DNA of 64,000 bases from Bacillus sp. ISL-34 (GTDB lineage Bacteria > Bacillota > Bacilli > Bacillales > DSM-1321), in contig NZ_JAGGQJ010000004.1 in NCBI RefSeq assembly GCF_018613325.1, positions 310,001 through 374,000 of the forward strand. Reading direction: 5' to 3'. Below are positions 40,158 to 49,696 of the stretch, piece after piece; the stretch's first letter is position 1; every line of letters begins with the position of its first letter. Both the position numbers and the translations under genes were made by a program. A model generated the notes under the pieces. It worked only from the letters and a program-made list of their open reading frames with translations. It was not told the DNA's origin and ran no database searches.

Positions 40158-40721
40158 ATGAAATTCGGTTTTGATATTGACGATACCCTTATTAACTTGA
40201 GGGAGTTCGCGTTTCATCTTTATAATGAAAAGCTTAATACGAACATAGAGTTAACGAAATTCAGAGCTTTAAAGACGTTGGAGATCCATGAAGCTTTCGG
40301 GCTTGATAAAGAGGCTGGGGGCAAGATGTGGAACAGCCTTGCCGAGGAAGTGTATTATTCATCCTGTCCAGCCTTCGAGGGCGCAGTGGAAACGCTGCAG
40401 GAGCTTGAACGCGATGGTCATGAAATCTATTACATCACCGCCAGAAAAGCGGAGCATGGTGAACGGACGAAAAAATGGCTGATTGAAAACGGCTTTCCGG
40501 TTAAGGATGACCATTTTTACTGCGGGATGAAGGATCATGAAAAAATTGATACGATCCGCAAATTGGAATTGGATTATTATTTTGATGATAAACCTGCAGT
40601 GCTGGAAACTTTATTGGATATTCCAACGAAAGTGTATGCAATAGATAACTCCTATAACAGGGAATTGGATATTCCAAGACTGACAAGCTGGTTTGAATTA
40701 AAAGAAATCCTCTCAAAATAA
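40158..40721 (+). CDS. HAD-superfamily phosphatase (5'-nucleotidase-like)
   Basis: This 187-residue HAD hydrolase has motif I FDIDDTL (nucleophile Asp6, acid Asp8), a YYITARK motif II near residue 94, and the C-terminal YYFDDKP acidic motif, resembling the NT5C-type nucleotidases. AGGAG eight bases before ATG 40158 fixes the start. Because RibD yields a phosphate that must be removed by a HAD phosphatase before further steps, and this gene ends the ribA-ribD operon, dephosphorylation of the RibD product is a reasonable inference. Confidence 0.82.
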   Translation: MKFGFDIDDTLINLREFAFHLYNEKLNTNIELTKFRALKTLEIHEAFGLDKEAGGKMWNSLAEEVYYSSCPAFEGAVETLQELERDGHEIYYITARKAEHGERTKKWLIENGFPVKDDHFYCGMKDHEKIDTIRKLELDYYFDDKPAVLETLLDIPTKVYAIDNSYNRELDIPRLTSWFELKEILSK

Positions 40722-40740
40722 TAAAATTCACATTATTGAC

Positions 40741-40774
40741 GGATGACTTGATAGACTTGGGTCATCCTTTTTTT
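40741..40774 (+). terminator. Terminator of the ribA-ribD operon
   Basis: GGATGAC (40741-40747) and GTCATCC (40761-40767) pair and are followed by seven T residues. Confidence 0.87.
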
Positions 40775-40847
40775 GTATACTGGTATGAATAGTGATTCAT
40801 TTTTTATGTAAATGGCAGGAAAAAACATGAGATCTGGGGGTATTGGG

Positions 40848-41246
40848 ATGGAGAGAAATATTGAAAAGTCATTGATAGGCACGCTTGGGATTGAAATGAA
40901 AGAAGTGGGTGATGGGAAAGTCATTGCGACGATGCCGGTGGATGACCGGACTAGGCAGCCGTATGGTTTATTGCATGGGGGAGCGTCCGTTGCCCTTGCA
41001 GAATCCGTTGCAAGCTTTGGCGGAATGCAGCTGGTAGATAGCACAAAACAAGCTGTCGTCGGCCTTGAAATCAATGCCAATCATGTAAGGGGCGTCCGTT
41101 CCGGTTTTGTTACCGCAGAAGGGAACATCATCCATCACGGGAAGACGACCATGGTGTGGGACGTGAAAATCCATGATGAAGAGGATCATCTTATCTGCAT
41201 TTCACGTTGTACATTGGCCGTTATCGACTTACCGAAGACAAAGTGA
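40848..41246 (+). CDS. yuxO: Hotdog-fold thioesterase YuxO (PaaI-like)
   Basis: The 132-residue protein is a hotdog-fold acyl-CoA thioesterase of the PaaI/YdiI group, probably acting on aromatic or 1,4-dihydroxy-2-naphthoyl-CoA, which would place it in menaquinone metabolism. The active-site patterns QPYGLLHGGASVALAES and INANHVRGVRSG are typical, with the catalytic acidic residue in ALAESVAS. The ATG at 40848 is chosen with GGGGG upstream. In B. subtilis yuxO lies between mrpG and the com genes; here no comQXPA is present. Confidence 0.88.
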   Translation: MERNIEKSLIGTLGIEMKEVGDGKVIATMPVDDRTRQPYGLLHGGASVALAESVASFGGMQLVDSTKQAVVGLEINANHVRGVRSGFVTAEGNIIHHGKTTMVWDVKIHDEEDHLICISRCTLAVIDLPKTK

Positions 41247-41309
41247 TTCTACAGTGTCCGGTTTAAGTATAATATGGCAGTAGACTATTGTATGAAAAGA
41301 GGTTTTTTT

Positions 41310-42029
41310 ATGCTGGTGGGTCATATACAAGAAATAACCCGTCATCCTGTAAAATCATTCACTGGTGAACAGGTACAGAAAACGAGGGTGATGGACTATG
41401 GACTATATGGAGATCGCAGCCATGCCTTTAAAGACAAAAATGGGAAGTTCCTGACGATAACCCAAGTCCCGGAAATGGTCCGTTATCAAGCTGTTTTTTC
41501 TGGTGAGGAAACCCTTGACCACTATCCGGAAATTAAAGTGAAGACCCCTTCAGGAAACGTGCTGACATGGGGGGAGGGAGCCTTTCAGGAGGAAATGGAA
41601 CGGTTGTTAAAACAGGAGGCTGCACCCGTTGTTTATCAACCTATACATATTCCTTTAGGTGCGATTGAAGAAGAAAACATCCTGCTTGTCAGTGATGCCT
41701 CGATTGGAGAATTGACAAAGCTTTGGGGAAAAGAACTGGATAGCAGGAGATTCAGGCAAAATTTGGTGCTATCCTTAGTGAACAAAACGCCCTTTTTAGA
41801 AGAGAAATGGTTCGGAAAAAGGATTCTAATCGGGAATGAAGTGGAATTGGAGATCAAAAGGTACTGTGAACGTTGTATGATCATAACTGTCGATCCAAAC
41901 GATTCCCAGAAAGATCCATCACTTCTGAAAACTGTGGTCAAGGAAAGGAAAAACCACTTTGGCGTATATGCCTCGGTCATGCAAACTGGTGAAATCAGAG
42001 TGGGCGACCAGGTATTTTTAAAGGATTGA
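41310..42029 (+). CDS. MOSC domain protein
   Basis: The 239-residue protein has an N-terminal MOSC-associated beta-barrel (HIQEITRHPVKSFTGE) and a C-terminal MOSC domain as found in molybdenum cofactor sulfurases and YiiM-type proteins. The conserved cysteine lies in RYCERCMIITVDPN, which could bind sulfide or the molybdopterin. No moa/moe genes are adjacent, so the substrate is open. GAGG precedes the ATG at 41310. It converges on the mrp operon with a shared terminator. Confidence 0.85.
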   Translation: MLVGHIQEITRHPVKSFTGEQVQKTRVMDYGLYGDRSHAFKDKNGKFLTITQVPEMVRYQAVFSGEETLDHYPEIKVKTPSGNVLTWGEGAFQEEMERLLKQEAAPVVYQPIHIPLGAIEEENILLVSDASIGELTKLWGKELDSRRFRQNLVLSLVNKTPFLEEKWFGKRILIGNEVELEIKRYCERCMIITVDPNDSQKDPSLLKTVVKERKNHFGVYASVMQTGEIRVGDQVFLKD

Positions 42030-42034
42030 GACAG

Positions 42035-42071
42035 AAAAGAGCTGCTCCTGTAATCCGGGCAGCTCTTTTAC
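42035..42071. terminator. Bidirectional terminator between the MOSC gene and mrpG
   Basis: AAAAGAGCTGC and GCAGCTCTTTT form an 11-bp stem, symmetrical for both strands. Confidence 0.88.
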
Positions 42072-42081
42072 TATGGCAGGA

Positions 42082-42420
42082 TCACCGGGTTTTCTTTAAA
42101 TCATCCTGGACACTCCGATCCCACATTTTTACGCCAGAATGATAAGCCGAGCGATTGATTAAATGCCCGGCCACAGGGCCGGTCATGAAGATAAAGATGA
42201 TCGCGAGCACGACCCGGAAATCGAAATGGCTATGTTTATAATAGAAATATAATAAGGTGCCGATCAGGATGAACATGATCCCAAGTGTCGAGCTTTTTGA
42301 GGCAGCGTGATTTCTTGTATAGACGTCAGGCAGCCGGATGATGCCGAATGCCGAGACTAAAAAGAGAAAGACTCCCATTAAAAGGAATAGGGCCGATAGG
42401 ATTTCAACGATTGCGGTCAT
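42082..42420 (-). CDS. mrpG: Mrp Na+/H+ antiporter subunit G
   Basis: MrpG is a small three-helix subunit of the seven-gene Mrp cation/proton antiporter. The 112-residue protein shows hydrophobic segments at about 5-25, 38-58 and 65-85 and the family motif GIIRLPDVYTRNHAASKSST. The ATG at 42420 starts inside the end of mrpF, so the genes are coupled. An upstream frame extension to 42576 overlaps mrpF and is not used. Confidence 0.94.
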   Translation of the reverse strand: MTAIVEILSALFLLMGVFLFLVSAFGIIRLPDVYTRNHAASKSSTLGIMFILIGTLLYFYYKHSHFDFRVVLAIIFIFMTGPVAGHLINRSAYHSGVKMWDRSVQDDLKKTR

Positions 42421-42688
42421 CTTCAATAATCTCCCCTTTCTCAAGGAATTTGGCGAAAGCGACCGTTCCGATGAATGATAGGATTCCGAGCAGAAGAATG
42501 GCTTCCAGATATGCGCTTGTATCCATGACAATGGAGGCAAGTGCAACGATTGCGATAAGATTGATTCCCATCGCATCGAGTGCGACGACCCGATCCGGTA
42601 CGGAAGGCCCTTTGATTAAACGGTATAAGAATCCAACCATGGAAAGCGAAACACCGAGCAGTGCGATTTTAAGTATTAGATCGAACAT
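42404..42688 (-). CDS. mrpF: Mrp Na+/H+ antiporter subunit F
   Basis: MrpF is a 94-residue membrane subunit with three helices. The family block YRLIKGPSVPDRVVALDAMG is present with its conserved Pro-Asp, important for coupling in studied homologues. Its ATG overlaps the mrpE stop by one base (TAATG), and its end overlaps mrpG. Confidence 0.94.
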   Translation of the reverse strand: MFDLILKIALLGVSLSMVGFLYRLIKGPSVPDRVVALDAMGINLIAIVALASIVMDTSAYLEAILLLGILSFIGTVAFAKFLEKGEIIEDDRNR

Positions 42689-43164
42689 TATTTGCTCACC
42701 TCCATAATCGCTTTTTCAAATGTATTTTTAATGCTGTCCACAGCCTCATCTTTGTCGGCAATATCCATCGCATGGATATAAAGAATCCGATTATCTTCCG
42801 ATACTTCAACGACAAGTGTTCCTGGTGTCAGTGTAATTAAATTTGATAGGATCGTAATTTCCCAATCCTTAGTCAGTACGGTTTCATATGCGAATATGCC
42901 AGGTCTCATATCCAGGCTCGGTTTAAGCACGGCCTTAAGGACGCTAATGTTGGAAAGTATGAGTTCCCTTGCGAATATGAGCAGCAATAGAACGACGGCA
43001 TTCACCCTTTTCAAGTAAAAACGATCATTGAAAAAATGACGGAAGACGAACATGATGCCGAGCCCCAACATATATCCGATGATAAAAGTGCTCCCGTTAA
43101 ACTCATTTTTCAAAAACATCCAGATAACCGCAAGGAACACATTCAGTAAAATTTGGAATGACAT
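42688..43164 (-). CDS. mrpE: Mrp Na+/H+ antiporter subunit E
   Basis: MrpE is a 158-residue membrane subunit with about three N-terminal helices and a hydrophilic C-terminal domain. The segment ILSNLITLTPGTLVVEVSEDN is the recognisable family signature. It lies six bases after mrpD and overlaps mrpF by one base. MrpE can be dispensable for antiport in some systems, but here it is intact. Confidence 0.95.
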   Translation of the reverse strand: MSFQILLNVFLAVIWMFLKNEFNGSTFIIGYMLGLGIMFVFRHFFNDRFYLKRVNAVVLLLLIFARELILSNISVLKAVLKPSLDMRPGIFAYETVLTKDWEITILSNLITLTPGTLVVEVSEDNRILYIHAMDIADKDEAVDSIKNTFEKAIMEVSK

Positions 43165-43170
43165 CAGGCA

Positions 43171-44652
43171 CTACTCCTTTAAAACCGCTTTGTTATAGAT
43201 TTCGGGATTCATTAACGAATCTACAGCTTGTGTAATGAATGGGTAAATCGATTCTGTTCCTACTCCGAATAAAACGGAAATGATGACAAGGAGGACGGCA
43301 GGAACTAGCATTTTATTAACCGTTTCATTGGTTAAGGCATAATCAGCTTTCGGAGTTCCCCAAAAGCCATTCATGAATATTTTCATGACGGAATATAGGA
43401 CCATCAAACTTGAAAGCAAGACAACGGCCATTCCAAAGTAGGCCCCTTTTTCTGCAGCTCCTTGAAGAATCAGGAGCTTGCCGGCAAAACCGCTGAACGG
43501 AGGGATTCCCGCCAAAGATATGGCAGCTATGAAGAAGGTCCATGCAACGGCCGGATATTGCTTGATCAAGCCGCCCATGTCCCGCAAATCATCCGATCCG
43601 CTGATTTTGATCATGATGCCAACGAGCAGGAAGAGTGCAGCCTTGATGAGCATGTCATGAATGATATATAGAATGGAGCCTGATAAGCCCTGTTCATTCA
43701 TGACGGAGATTCCGAACAGGATAACCCCGACGGCGATGATGATATTGTAAATGATGATTTTTTTTACATCCCAATAAGCTATCGCACCAATGACACCGAT
43801 GATAATGGTCAAGATTGCAAGTATCGCAAGGAAAGTATGGGTGAAATCCTGGTCATGATAAAACATGAGTGTATAGGTCCTGAAAATGGAATATATCCCG
43901 ACCTTCGTCAGCAATGCCCCGAATAGAGCCATCACTGGAATGGGAGGAGCATAATAGGAACCGGGCAACCATTGGAAGAGCGGGAAAATGGCTCCCTTCA
44001 AACCGAATACGATCAGAAATCCAATCGCTATCACCGAGATGATTCCAGGCTGGTTGACTTCCGCTATCCTCTGGCTGATGTCCGCCATGTTCAATGTTCC
44101 TAGAACTGAATAAAGATACGCCACCATGATGACGAAAAAGGAAGAGGAAAGCACATTGACGATTATATACTTCAATGATTCCCTCAGTTGGATTTTCGTC
44201 CCTCCCAGTACCAGCAGCACGTACGAAGCCATCAGCATGACTTCGAAGAATACGAATAGATTGAAAAGATCCCCCGTAAGGAAGGCACCGTTTACTCCAA
44301 TCAGCAAAAATTGAAATACAGGATAATAATAATGTCTTTCACGTTCTTCCCCTATGGAGTAAAACGAGTAAAGCAGTATAGCCAATCCAATGACATTCGT
44401 GGTCAGTACCAGCAGCGAAGAAAGCATATCTGCGACGATCACGATCCCGAATGGCGCATCCCAGCTGCCGACACCTAAAGTCAAGATCCCTTGAGTATGG
44501 ACCGTAAACACTAGATAAAGGGAAATTACAATTCCGATAAGAGAGGAAGTAAGGGATATCCCTCTTTGCAGCCTGATTTTTTTTGCAAAGAAAATGAGCA
44601 GGATGCCTGTGAAAAGCGGCCATAAAACAGGCATGAAAGTAAGATTATTCAT
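43171..44652 (-). CDS. mrpD: Mrp Na+/H+ antiporter subunit D
   Basis: MrpD is one of two large antiporter-like subunits, homologous to NuoM/NuoN of complex I. The 493-residue protein has about 14 transmembrane helices. Characteristic motifs are the [11 protein letters not shown] segment with its essential Glu in helix 5 and the lysine in [15 protein letters not shown]. It overlaps mrpC by eight bases. Confidence 0.96.
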   Translation of the reverse strand: MNNLTFMPVLWPLFTGILLIFFAKKIRLQRGISLTSSLIGIVISLYLVFTVHTQGILTLGVGSWDAPFGIVIVADMLSSLLVLTTNVIGLAILLYSFYSIGEERERHYYYPVFQFLLIGVNGAFLTGDLFNLFVFFEVMLMASYVLLVLGGTKIQLRESLKYIIVNVLSSSFFVIMVAYLYSVLGTLNMADISQRIAEVNQPGIISVIAIGFLIVFGLKGAIFPLFQWLPGSYYAPPIPVMALFGALLTKVGIYSIFRTYTLMFYHDQDFTHTFLAILAILTIIIGVIGAIAYWDVKKIIIYNIIIAVGVILFGISVMNEQGLSGSILYIIHDMLIKAALFLLVGIMIKISGSDDLRDMGGLIKQYPAVAWTFFIAAISLAGIPPFSGFAGKLLILQGAAEKGAYFGMAVVLLSSLMVLYSVMKIFMNGFWGTPKADYALTNETVNKMLVPAVLLVIISVLFGVGTESIYPFITQAVDSLMNPEIYNKAVLKE

Positions 44653-44986
44653 TCGCTTCCGTACCTCTCATTTCTTCCATGTCATCCGTACCAAGTTCCT
44701 GGTAGGTCCGATAAGCGAGTACCAGCAGAAATGATGTGACTCCGAAACTGATGACGATCGCCGTCAAGATAAGCGCTTGCGGAAGGGGATCGACATAGGA
44801 TACTGCTTTATCACTTAGCAATGGAACGGAACCGCCTTTCAAACCGCCCATCGTCAAAATCAAAAGGTGGGCGCCATGACTGAGCAGCCCTGTACCGATT
44901 ATGATTCTTAAAATGCTTTTTGAAAGCATTAAATAGGTCGCACACATAAATAGTATTCCAATCACAATGGCCATTAAAAGTTCCAT
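44645..44986 (-). CDS. mrpC: Mrp Na+/H+ antiporter subunit C
   Basis: MrpC is a NuoK-like subunit with three helices. The 113-residue protein contains the typical [19 protein letters not shown] and [17 protein letters not shown], both strongly conserved in MrpC/MnhC. Its ATG overlaps the mrpB stop by one base. Confidence 0.95.
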   Translation of the reverse strand: MELLMAIVIGILFMCATYLMLSKSILRIIIGTGLLSHGAHLLILTMGGLKGGSVPLLSDKAVSYVDPLPQALILTAIVISFGVTSFLLVLAYRTYQELGTDDMEEMRGTEANE

Positions 44987-45408
44987 TATTCACTCTCCCC
45001 TATCGTTTGAATAATGGTCATCGTTACACCAACAACCACAAGATAAACACCCAGATCAAAAAGTACCGCAGTATGAAGCGAGATGTGCCCAAGAAGCGGT
45101 AAATCAACATATTGATAAACATGTGTCATGAGGGGCACCCCGAAAAATAGCCCGCCGGCTACGGTCAGGCTTGATATGAACAAGCCTGACCCGATCATTA
45201 ATTTATAGTCAATCGGCAGGATGCCGGTGACGGTTTTAATGTCGAAAGCGAGCAACAGCAGGACAATGGCGGCTGAAGTCATTAAACCGCCGACAAACCC
45301 GCCTCCTGGCGAATAATGCCCTCCTAAAAAGATGGCTACCGCAAACAGCAAGATAACAAAGGCGGCGACTTTCGTAACCGTTTGGAGAATCAGGTCATTT
45401 TGCTTCAT
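44986..45408 (-). CDS. mrpB: Mrp Na+/H+ antiporter subunit B
   Basis: MrpB is a four-helix membrane subunit, 140 residues. The family signature is the glycine-rich [15 protein letters not shown] near residues 28-42. The ATG overlaps the mrpA stop as ATGA. It is the second gene of the operon. Confidence 0.95.
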   Translation of the reverse strand: MKQNDLILQTVTKVAAFVILLFAVAIFLGGHYSPGGGFVGGLMTSAAIVLLLLAFDIKTVTGILPIDYKLMIGSGLFISSLTVAGGLFFGVPLMTHVYQYVDLPLLGHISLHTAVLFDLGVYLVVVGVTMTIIQTIGESE

Positions 45409-47810
45409 GATTTATCTTTCACCCCTGTCAAACGCAATTTGATCATCGCGAATATTCCGAGCGCAGCGATGGAAAGGACACAGATTTCAAACATCGTATC
45501 AAGTCCGCGGAAGTCAACAAGAATGACATTTACGACGTTTTTCCCGCCTGCTTCCTTATAAGCATTTTCAAGATAGTAATTGGATATGGAATCAAATAGT
45601 TTATTGCTATGTGCCGATAAGGCAATCAATGTCACGATGACTCCTACACCAATGGATATCAGGGCATTATTCAACTTGAATGTCATCCGTTCTTCCTTTC
45701 TGCTTGCCATTAACGGAAGGTGGAAGAAACAGAGCAAAAACAGCGCTACCGAAATCGTTTCGATGACTAGTTGAGTCAGGGCTAAATCCGGTGCCCGCAG
45801 TAAAACGAAAAATAAGGAAATCGTATAACCGACGGCTCCTAATATGATAATGGAAGTTAAACGGGATCTTGCAAACAGAATGGCGATCGAGCCAATCACG
45901 ATGATCGCAGCCAATACCAATTCATATATGCCGATCGGGGCAAAATTCCCTGTATCCAATTTAAATGCATCCTTCCAATAGAGCGTAAAGCCCAAGGAAA
46001 GAATGAAGAAAAGGAAGATTGAAAGCAGATACGTCCGAATATAACCTGTCATTAATACTTTCATGACGAAGGAAGCTGAGCGTTCGAGCCCTCTTACCCC
46101 GTTATCATACAAAGCATTCAGGGATATACGTTCAGGAATCCACTGAGTGATCTTCTGCCACTTCGGAAGCGTCTTGTATAAAAGAATTCCAAATGCTATG
46201 ATGCCGATGGTCATCCATACTTCAGGTTGGAATCCATGCCAGAAGGCGATATGGACTTGGAAATCCGGTCCCGCCAAGCTTGGCTGTATGCCGGCTACCG
46301 CAGGTTTAATGATTGATGAAGATAGCAAGTTTGGAAAAATACCGAAAACGATGACCAACGAAGCAAGGATGATCGGGGATATCAGCATCCCGATCGGTGC
46401 CTCATGGGGCTTCTTTTCCAATAGTTGTAACTGAAGTTTTCCTGTAAAGGGTTTGAGCACGACGATCATGCTATAAATAAAAGTGAATACACTGGCTACC
46501 CATGCCACCACAGGGAACAGAACCCCCCATGTCTCCATATTGAAGATATTCAATTCCAATACATCCACCATGCTGGCCAAGAACATTTCCTTACTCAAAA
46601 AACCATTGAAGGGCGGAAGTCCAGCCATTGAAAAAGCACCTATGACAGCGACGGTGAAAGTGATCGGCATCAACTGCATCAATCCGCCAAGCTTTCTGAT
46701 ATCACGCGTACCGGTTTCATGATCAATGATGCCTGCAACCATGAAAAGGCTGCCTTTAAAGGTCGCATGATTAATCAAGTGGAATACTGCTGCAACCGTG
46801 GCTGCCAAGTATATATTTTCCCCCAACGCTTCATAGTGGAGTGCCGCCGCACCAAGTCCCAAAAGCGACATGATCAATCCGAGCTGACTGATGGTGGAAA
46901 AAGCGAGAATCCCCTTCAAATCAGTCTGCTTGATTGCAGAGAATGAGCCCCAGAGCAGGGTGATCAATCCGACGATCGAAACGAGCCAGAACCATAATCC
47001 TGATTCCGCAAAAACGGGGCTTAATCGGGCAACCAAATAAATTCCGGCCTTGACCATTGTGGCGGAATGAAGGTAAGCACTGACCGGTGTCGGTGCTTCC
47101 ATCGCGTCAGGAAGCCAGATATGGAACGGGAACTGTGCAGATTTAGTGAACGCGCCAAGCAGCACAAGCAAAAGTGCAGGAGTGAAGAGCGGGTGGTCCA
47201 TAAGTTCCCCGCTTTGGGCAATCAATTCACGTATGCTGAATGTGTTCCCCATAATGGAAAGGAGAATGATGCCCCCAAGCATGCTTAAGCCTCCAAGCAC
47301 AGTGATCAGCAGGGATTTCTGCGCTCCATACCGCGAAAGCTCCCTTTCATTCCAATATCCTATCAATAGAAAAGATGATAAACTCGTGAATTCCCAAAAC
47401 GAATAAAGGACAATTAGGTTATCGGATAGGACGACACCAAGCATCGCTCCCATGAAAAGCAAAAGGAAGACGTAAAATTGGTTCAGCTTTTCTTTCTCTT
47501 TTGATAAATAGAAAATTGAATACAGAACGACGAGTGAACCTATACCTGTAATAAGCAAGGCGAACAAAAGCCCCAGTCCATCGACATAGAAATCAATATG
47601 AATTCCGAGAGAAGGAATCCATGTTGCCCTTTCCGTAATCATATCCCCTTGTTTGGTCAAGGAAATGAACCTTGAAAAATAGGTGAAAAGGATAATCGGT
47701 AAAATCAATACAAACCATCCAGTGTGTATTTGTCGAAATAGTTTGTACAATATTGGTACAATAAATGCTAATAGAAACGGTGATATTACCGCCCAATGAA
47801 GTAAAGACAT
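45405..47810 (-). CDS. mrpA: Mrp Na+/H+ antiporter subunit A
   Basis: MrpA is the largest subunit, combining a NuoL-like antiporter module with a C-terminal part homologous to NuoJ and MrpB. The 801-residue protein has about 20 membrane helices, the Glu-containing YSFWEFTSLSSFLLIG near residue 140, the lysine in AFTKSAQFPFHIWLPDAMEAPTPVSA, and the C-terminal FRGLDTMFEICVLSIAALG. AAAGGGGGGAG before ATG 47810 decides the start; an upstream extension to 47942 has no support. The operon supports Na+ and alkaline pH tolerance. Confidence 0.96.
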   Translation of the reverse strand: MSLLHWAVISPFLLAFIVPILYKLFRQIHTGWFVLILPIILFTYFSRFISLTKQGDMITERATWIPSLGIHIDFYVDGLGLLFALLITGIGSLVVLYSIFYLSKEKEKLNQFYVFLLLFMGAMLGVVLSDNLIVLYSFWEFTSLSSFLLIGYWNERELSRYGAQKSLLITVLGGLSMLGGIILLSIMGNTFSIRELIAQSGELMDHPLFTPALLLVLLGAFTKSAQFPFHIWLPDAMEAPTPVSAYLHSATMVKAGIYLVARLSPVFAESGLWFWLVSIVGLITLLWGSFSAIKQTDLKGILAFSTISQLGLIMSLLGLGAAALHYEALGENIYLAATVAAVFHLINHATFKGSLFMVAGIIDHETGTRDIRKLGGLMQLMPITFTVAVIGAFSMAGLPPFNGFLSKEMFLASMVDVLELNIFNMETWGVLFPVVAWVASVFTFIYSMIVVLKPFTGKLQLQLLEKKPHEAPIGMLISPIILASLVIVFGIFPNLLSSSIIKPAVAGIQPSLAGPDFQVHIAFWHGFQPEVWMTIGIIAFGILLYKTLPKWQKITQWIPERISLNALYDNGVRGLERSASFVMKVLMTGYIRTYLLSIFLFFILSLGFTLYWKDAFKLDTGNFAPIGIYELVLAAIIVIGSIAILFARSRLTSIIILGAVGYTISLFFVLLRAPDLALTQLVIETISVALFLLCFFHLPLMASRKEERMTFKLNNALISIGVGVIVTLIALSAHSNKLFDSISNYYLENAYKEAGGKNVVNVILVDFRGLDTMFEICVLSIAALGIFAMIKLRLTGVKDKS

Positions 47811-48141
47811 AAACTCCCCCCTTTTTAAAACGAAGTCAGTCGTCTTATTATGCTTTTTTCGCGCAATTATAGACGTTAGGAAATCTTCGTTGAATATGTA
47901 TTTTTTTATCGAATACTTGCCTCGCTTAAAAGTATAACGCAATTTATGTGGGTTTGCATGGCTTTAAAAACGGGTGAAGGCAAACTTGAATGATGTTTTA
48001 TATATAGGTAGAAAAGGAGGGGGAATCGTCCTGAAAAATTTATAAAAAAAGTTTTTCAAGGGGGAATTAGTAGAGTACCCATTGTTAAATGGTGGATCAC
48101 CTTGCATATTATAGGATAAAAGACGCATGGATGGAGAAATC
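47811..48141. other. Divergent mrpA-yufK intergenic region
   Basis: About 330 AT-rich bases. On the minus strand a TATAAT (47866-47871 on plus coordinates) lies some 55 bases before mrpA, with only a weak -35 (TTCAAC) 17 bases further, so this is a possible mrp promoter. No hairpin or riboswitch is recognised. Confidence 0.4.
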
Positions 48142-48475
48142 ATGAAAAACACAGATTTACATAGCTATTTACCAATCATTTCAATCCTATTTATGGGCAA
48201 ATGCAAATGCTCAAGTTATTTGGAAATTTGGGAATCTACCAAGGGATGCAGGAGTTTTTTTCTGAAGCCGGCATCAAGCTTGCGCTGCTGATCGTATTGC
48301 TCCTAGTATTCTTCATGTTTTTTGCCGTATTGAAGCTGGTCTCCGATACGATATTGGAGCTGTCTTTATTATTCTTTCCAAGGATTCGGAGGGGAAAGCC
48401 CTGAACAGTGTAAGAAAGGGATCTGTCATATATGTGATTGGCGGTGCCTGTTCATTGTTCAGTGAGTTGCAATAG
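48142..48475 (+). pseudogene. yufK: Remnant of a YufK-type (DUF5366) membrane protein gene
   Basis: Three frames together spell the first half of a YufK-like protein: MKNTDLHSYLPIISILF from 48142 behind ATGGAG; then YGQMQMLKLFGNLGIYQGM and a long hydrophobic helix in a second frame; then KDSEGKALNSVRKGSV in a third, ending at TAG 48473-48475. One indel lies near 48190 and another in the T-run near 48378. The C-terminal half that homologues have is absent, because the sequence runs into the pbpD remnant. The middle frame alone (48201-48404) could give a 67-residue membrane peptide. Confidence 0.7.
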
Positions 48476-49696
48476 CTTGCTCCGCTAACGAGCAGATTGA
48501 GGTCAGCATCCGTTTCTTCTAAAATAGGAGGCATAATTGAGTAGCTTGATTATGCCCCTGGCTGCCTATAACTTTGGTATGCCCGATTGAAAGAATTTTT
48601 TTTATAATCTTTTCCCCCAATCAAAGAGACAAGCTCGTGCGTATGATGCTGTATAACCACTAAAAGCACCTCGATATCATTGACACCGATTTTTGATTGT
48701 ACAGCAATCTTTGACTGTGTTTGCAGCTTGGTATCGAGTGCGGTATGGATGGTTACACCGGAATTCAAAAGCTTTTTCGACCTTTTTATCCAGCTCAGCA
48801 TCCGTATAGCGACATCAGGGCTTTGAAGAGATTTGTCGAGACCCTCGGAGGATGCCACCAGGATTTTCAATTCCTGATGAACATATGTCACGTAATCGGG
48901 ATATAAGTCGACCAGGGTGGACAAGTCTAGTTTAATCGTACTTTTGATAAGCCTTTCGTACTCGGCCTGTTCTAAATCACCTTCCGCAACCATTTGTTTC
49001 AGTAATCTCTCCTGCCGCTTTTTCGTCGCATCGAAATGTTTAAGAGGATTATAGTTTTCCGGATTATTAGGGATTGCGGCCAGGAAGGCAAGTTCCGCCT
49101 TGGATAATTCTCCAGTCGGTTTACTGAAATAAAATTGGGAAGCAGCTTCTATTCCATAAGCTCCATTACTGAAATATATGGCATTCTAATACAGCTCCAT
49201 GATTTCCAGTTTTGATTTTTTCCGCTCTATCTGATAGGCGTAAAGGAGTTCACTAAGTTTTCGGTTATACGTTCTATCATGTGAAAGATAAGCATTCCTG
49301 GCAAGTTGCTGGGTAATGGTACTGCCGCCTTGTTCGATTGTTTTATTTGGTGAATTGATAAGAAGCGCCCTGCTTATGCCGGATAGGTCAACGCCTGCAG
49401 GATCATAAAATTTTCTGATCCTCTGTAACGATGAACAGATTTTTCAGGAATAGGTGGATGTCTTCAAGTTTTAGGTAAGTCCGGTTCTCACCATTGGAAA
49501 TTTCACTGATGACCTTTCCATTTTCAGCCTTCATGTAACTATACTGAGCCAGTTCTATCGATTCAATGGGAATTCGCTCGTCGAGTACATGATAGGGAGA
49601 TTGCGCTAAGGACCACTCCTGATAGGAAAGGAAAATGAAAAGGATCAATACGGGAACCAAGAGGGAAATCGTGATATAACCAAGATACGTGCGCAT
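48456..49696 (-). pseudogene. pbpD: Remnant of class A penicillin-binding protein gene (pbpD-like)
   Basis: The 5' part encodes an N-terminal membrane anchor (LVPVLILFIFLSYQE), then KNLFIVTEDQK and a transglycosylase domain with GGSTITQQLARNAYLS. A one-base insertion at about 49411-49414 (AAAATTTT) shifts the frame, and a TAG at 49186-49188 replaces a Leu codon in ELYLNAIYF. Later, around 48550, another shift interrupts RQPG before IKLLNYASYF. Homology fades by about 48456, so the whole transpeptidase domain is lost. Position next to kapD/kapB and yufK matches pbpD. Confidence 0.82.

Noticed and set aside
41310..47810. comQXPA quorum-sensing locus expected near yuxO
   Set aside because: No frame resembling ComP, ComA or ComQ is present; yuxO is followed directly by the MOSC gene and the mrp operon.
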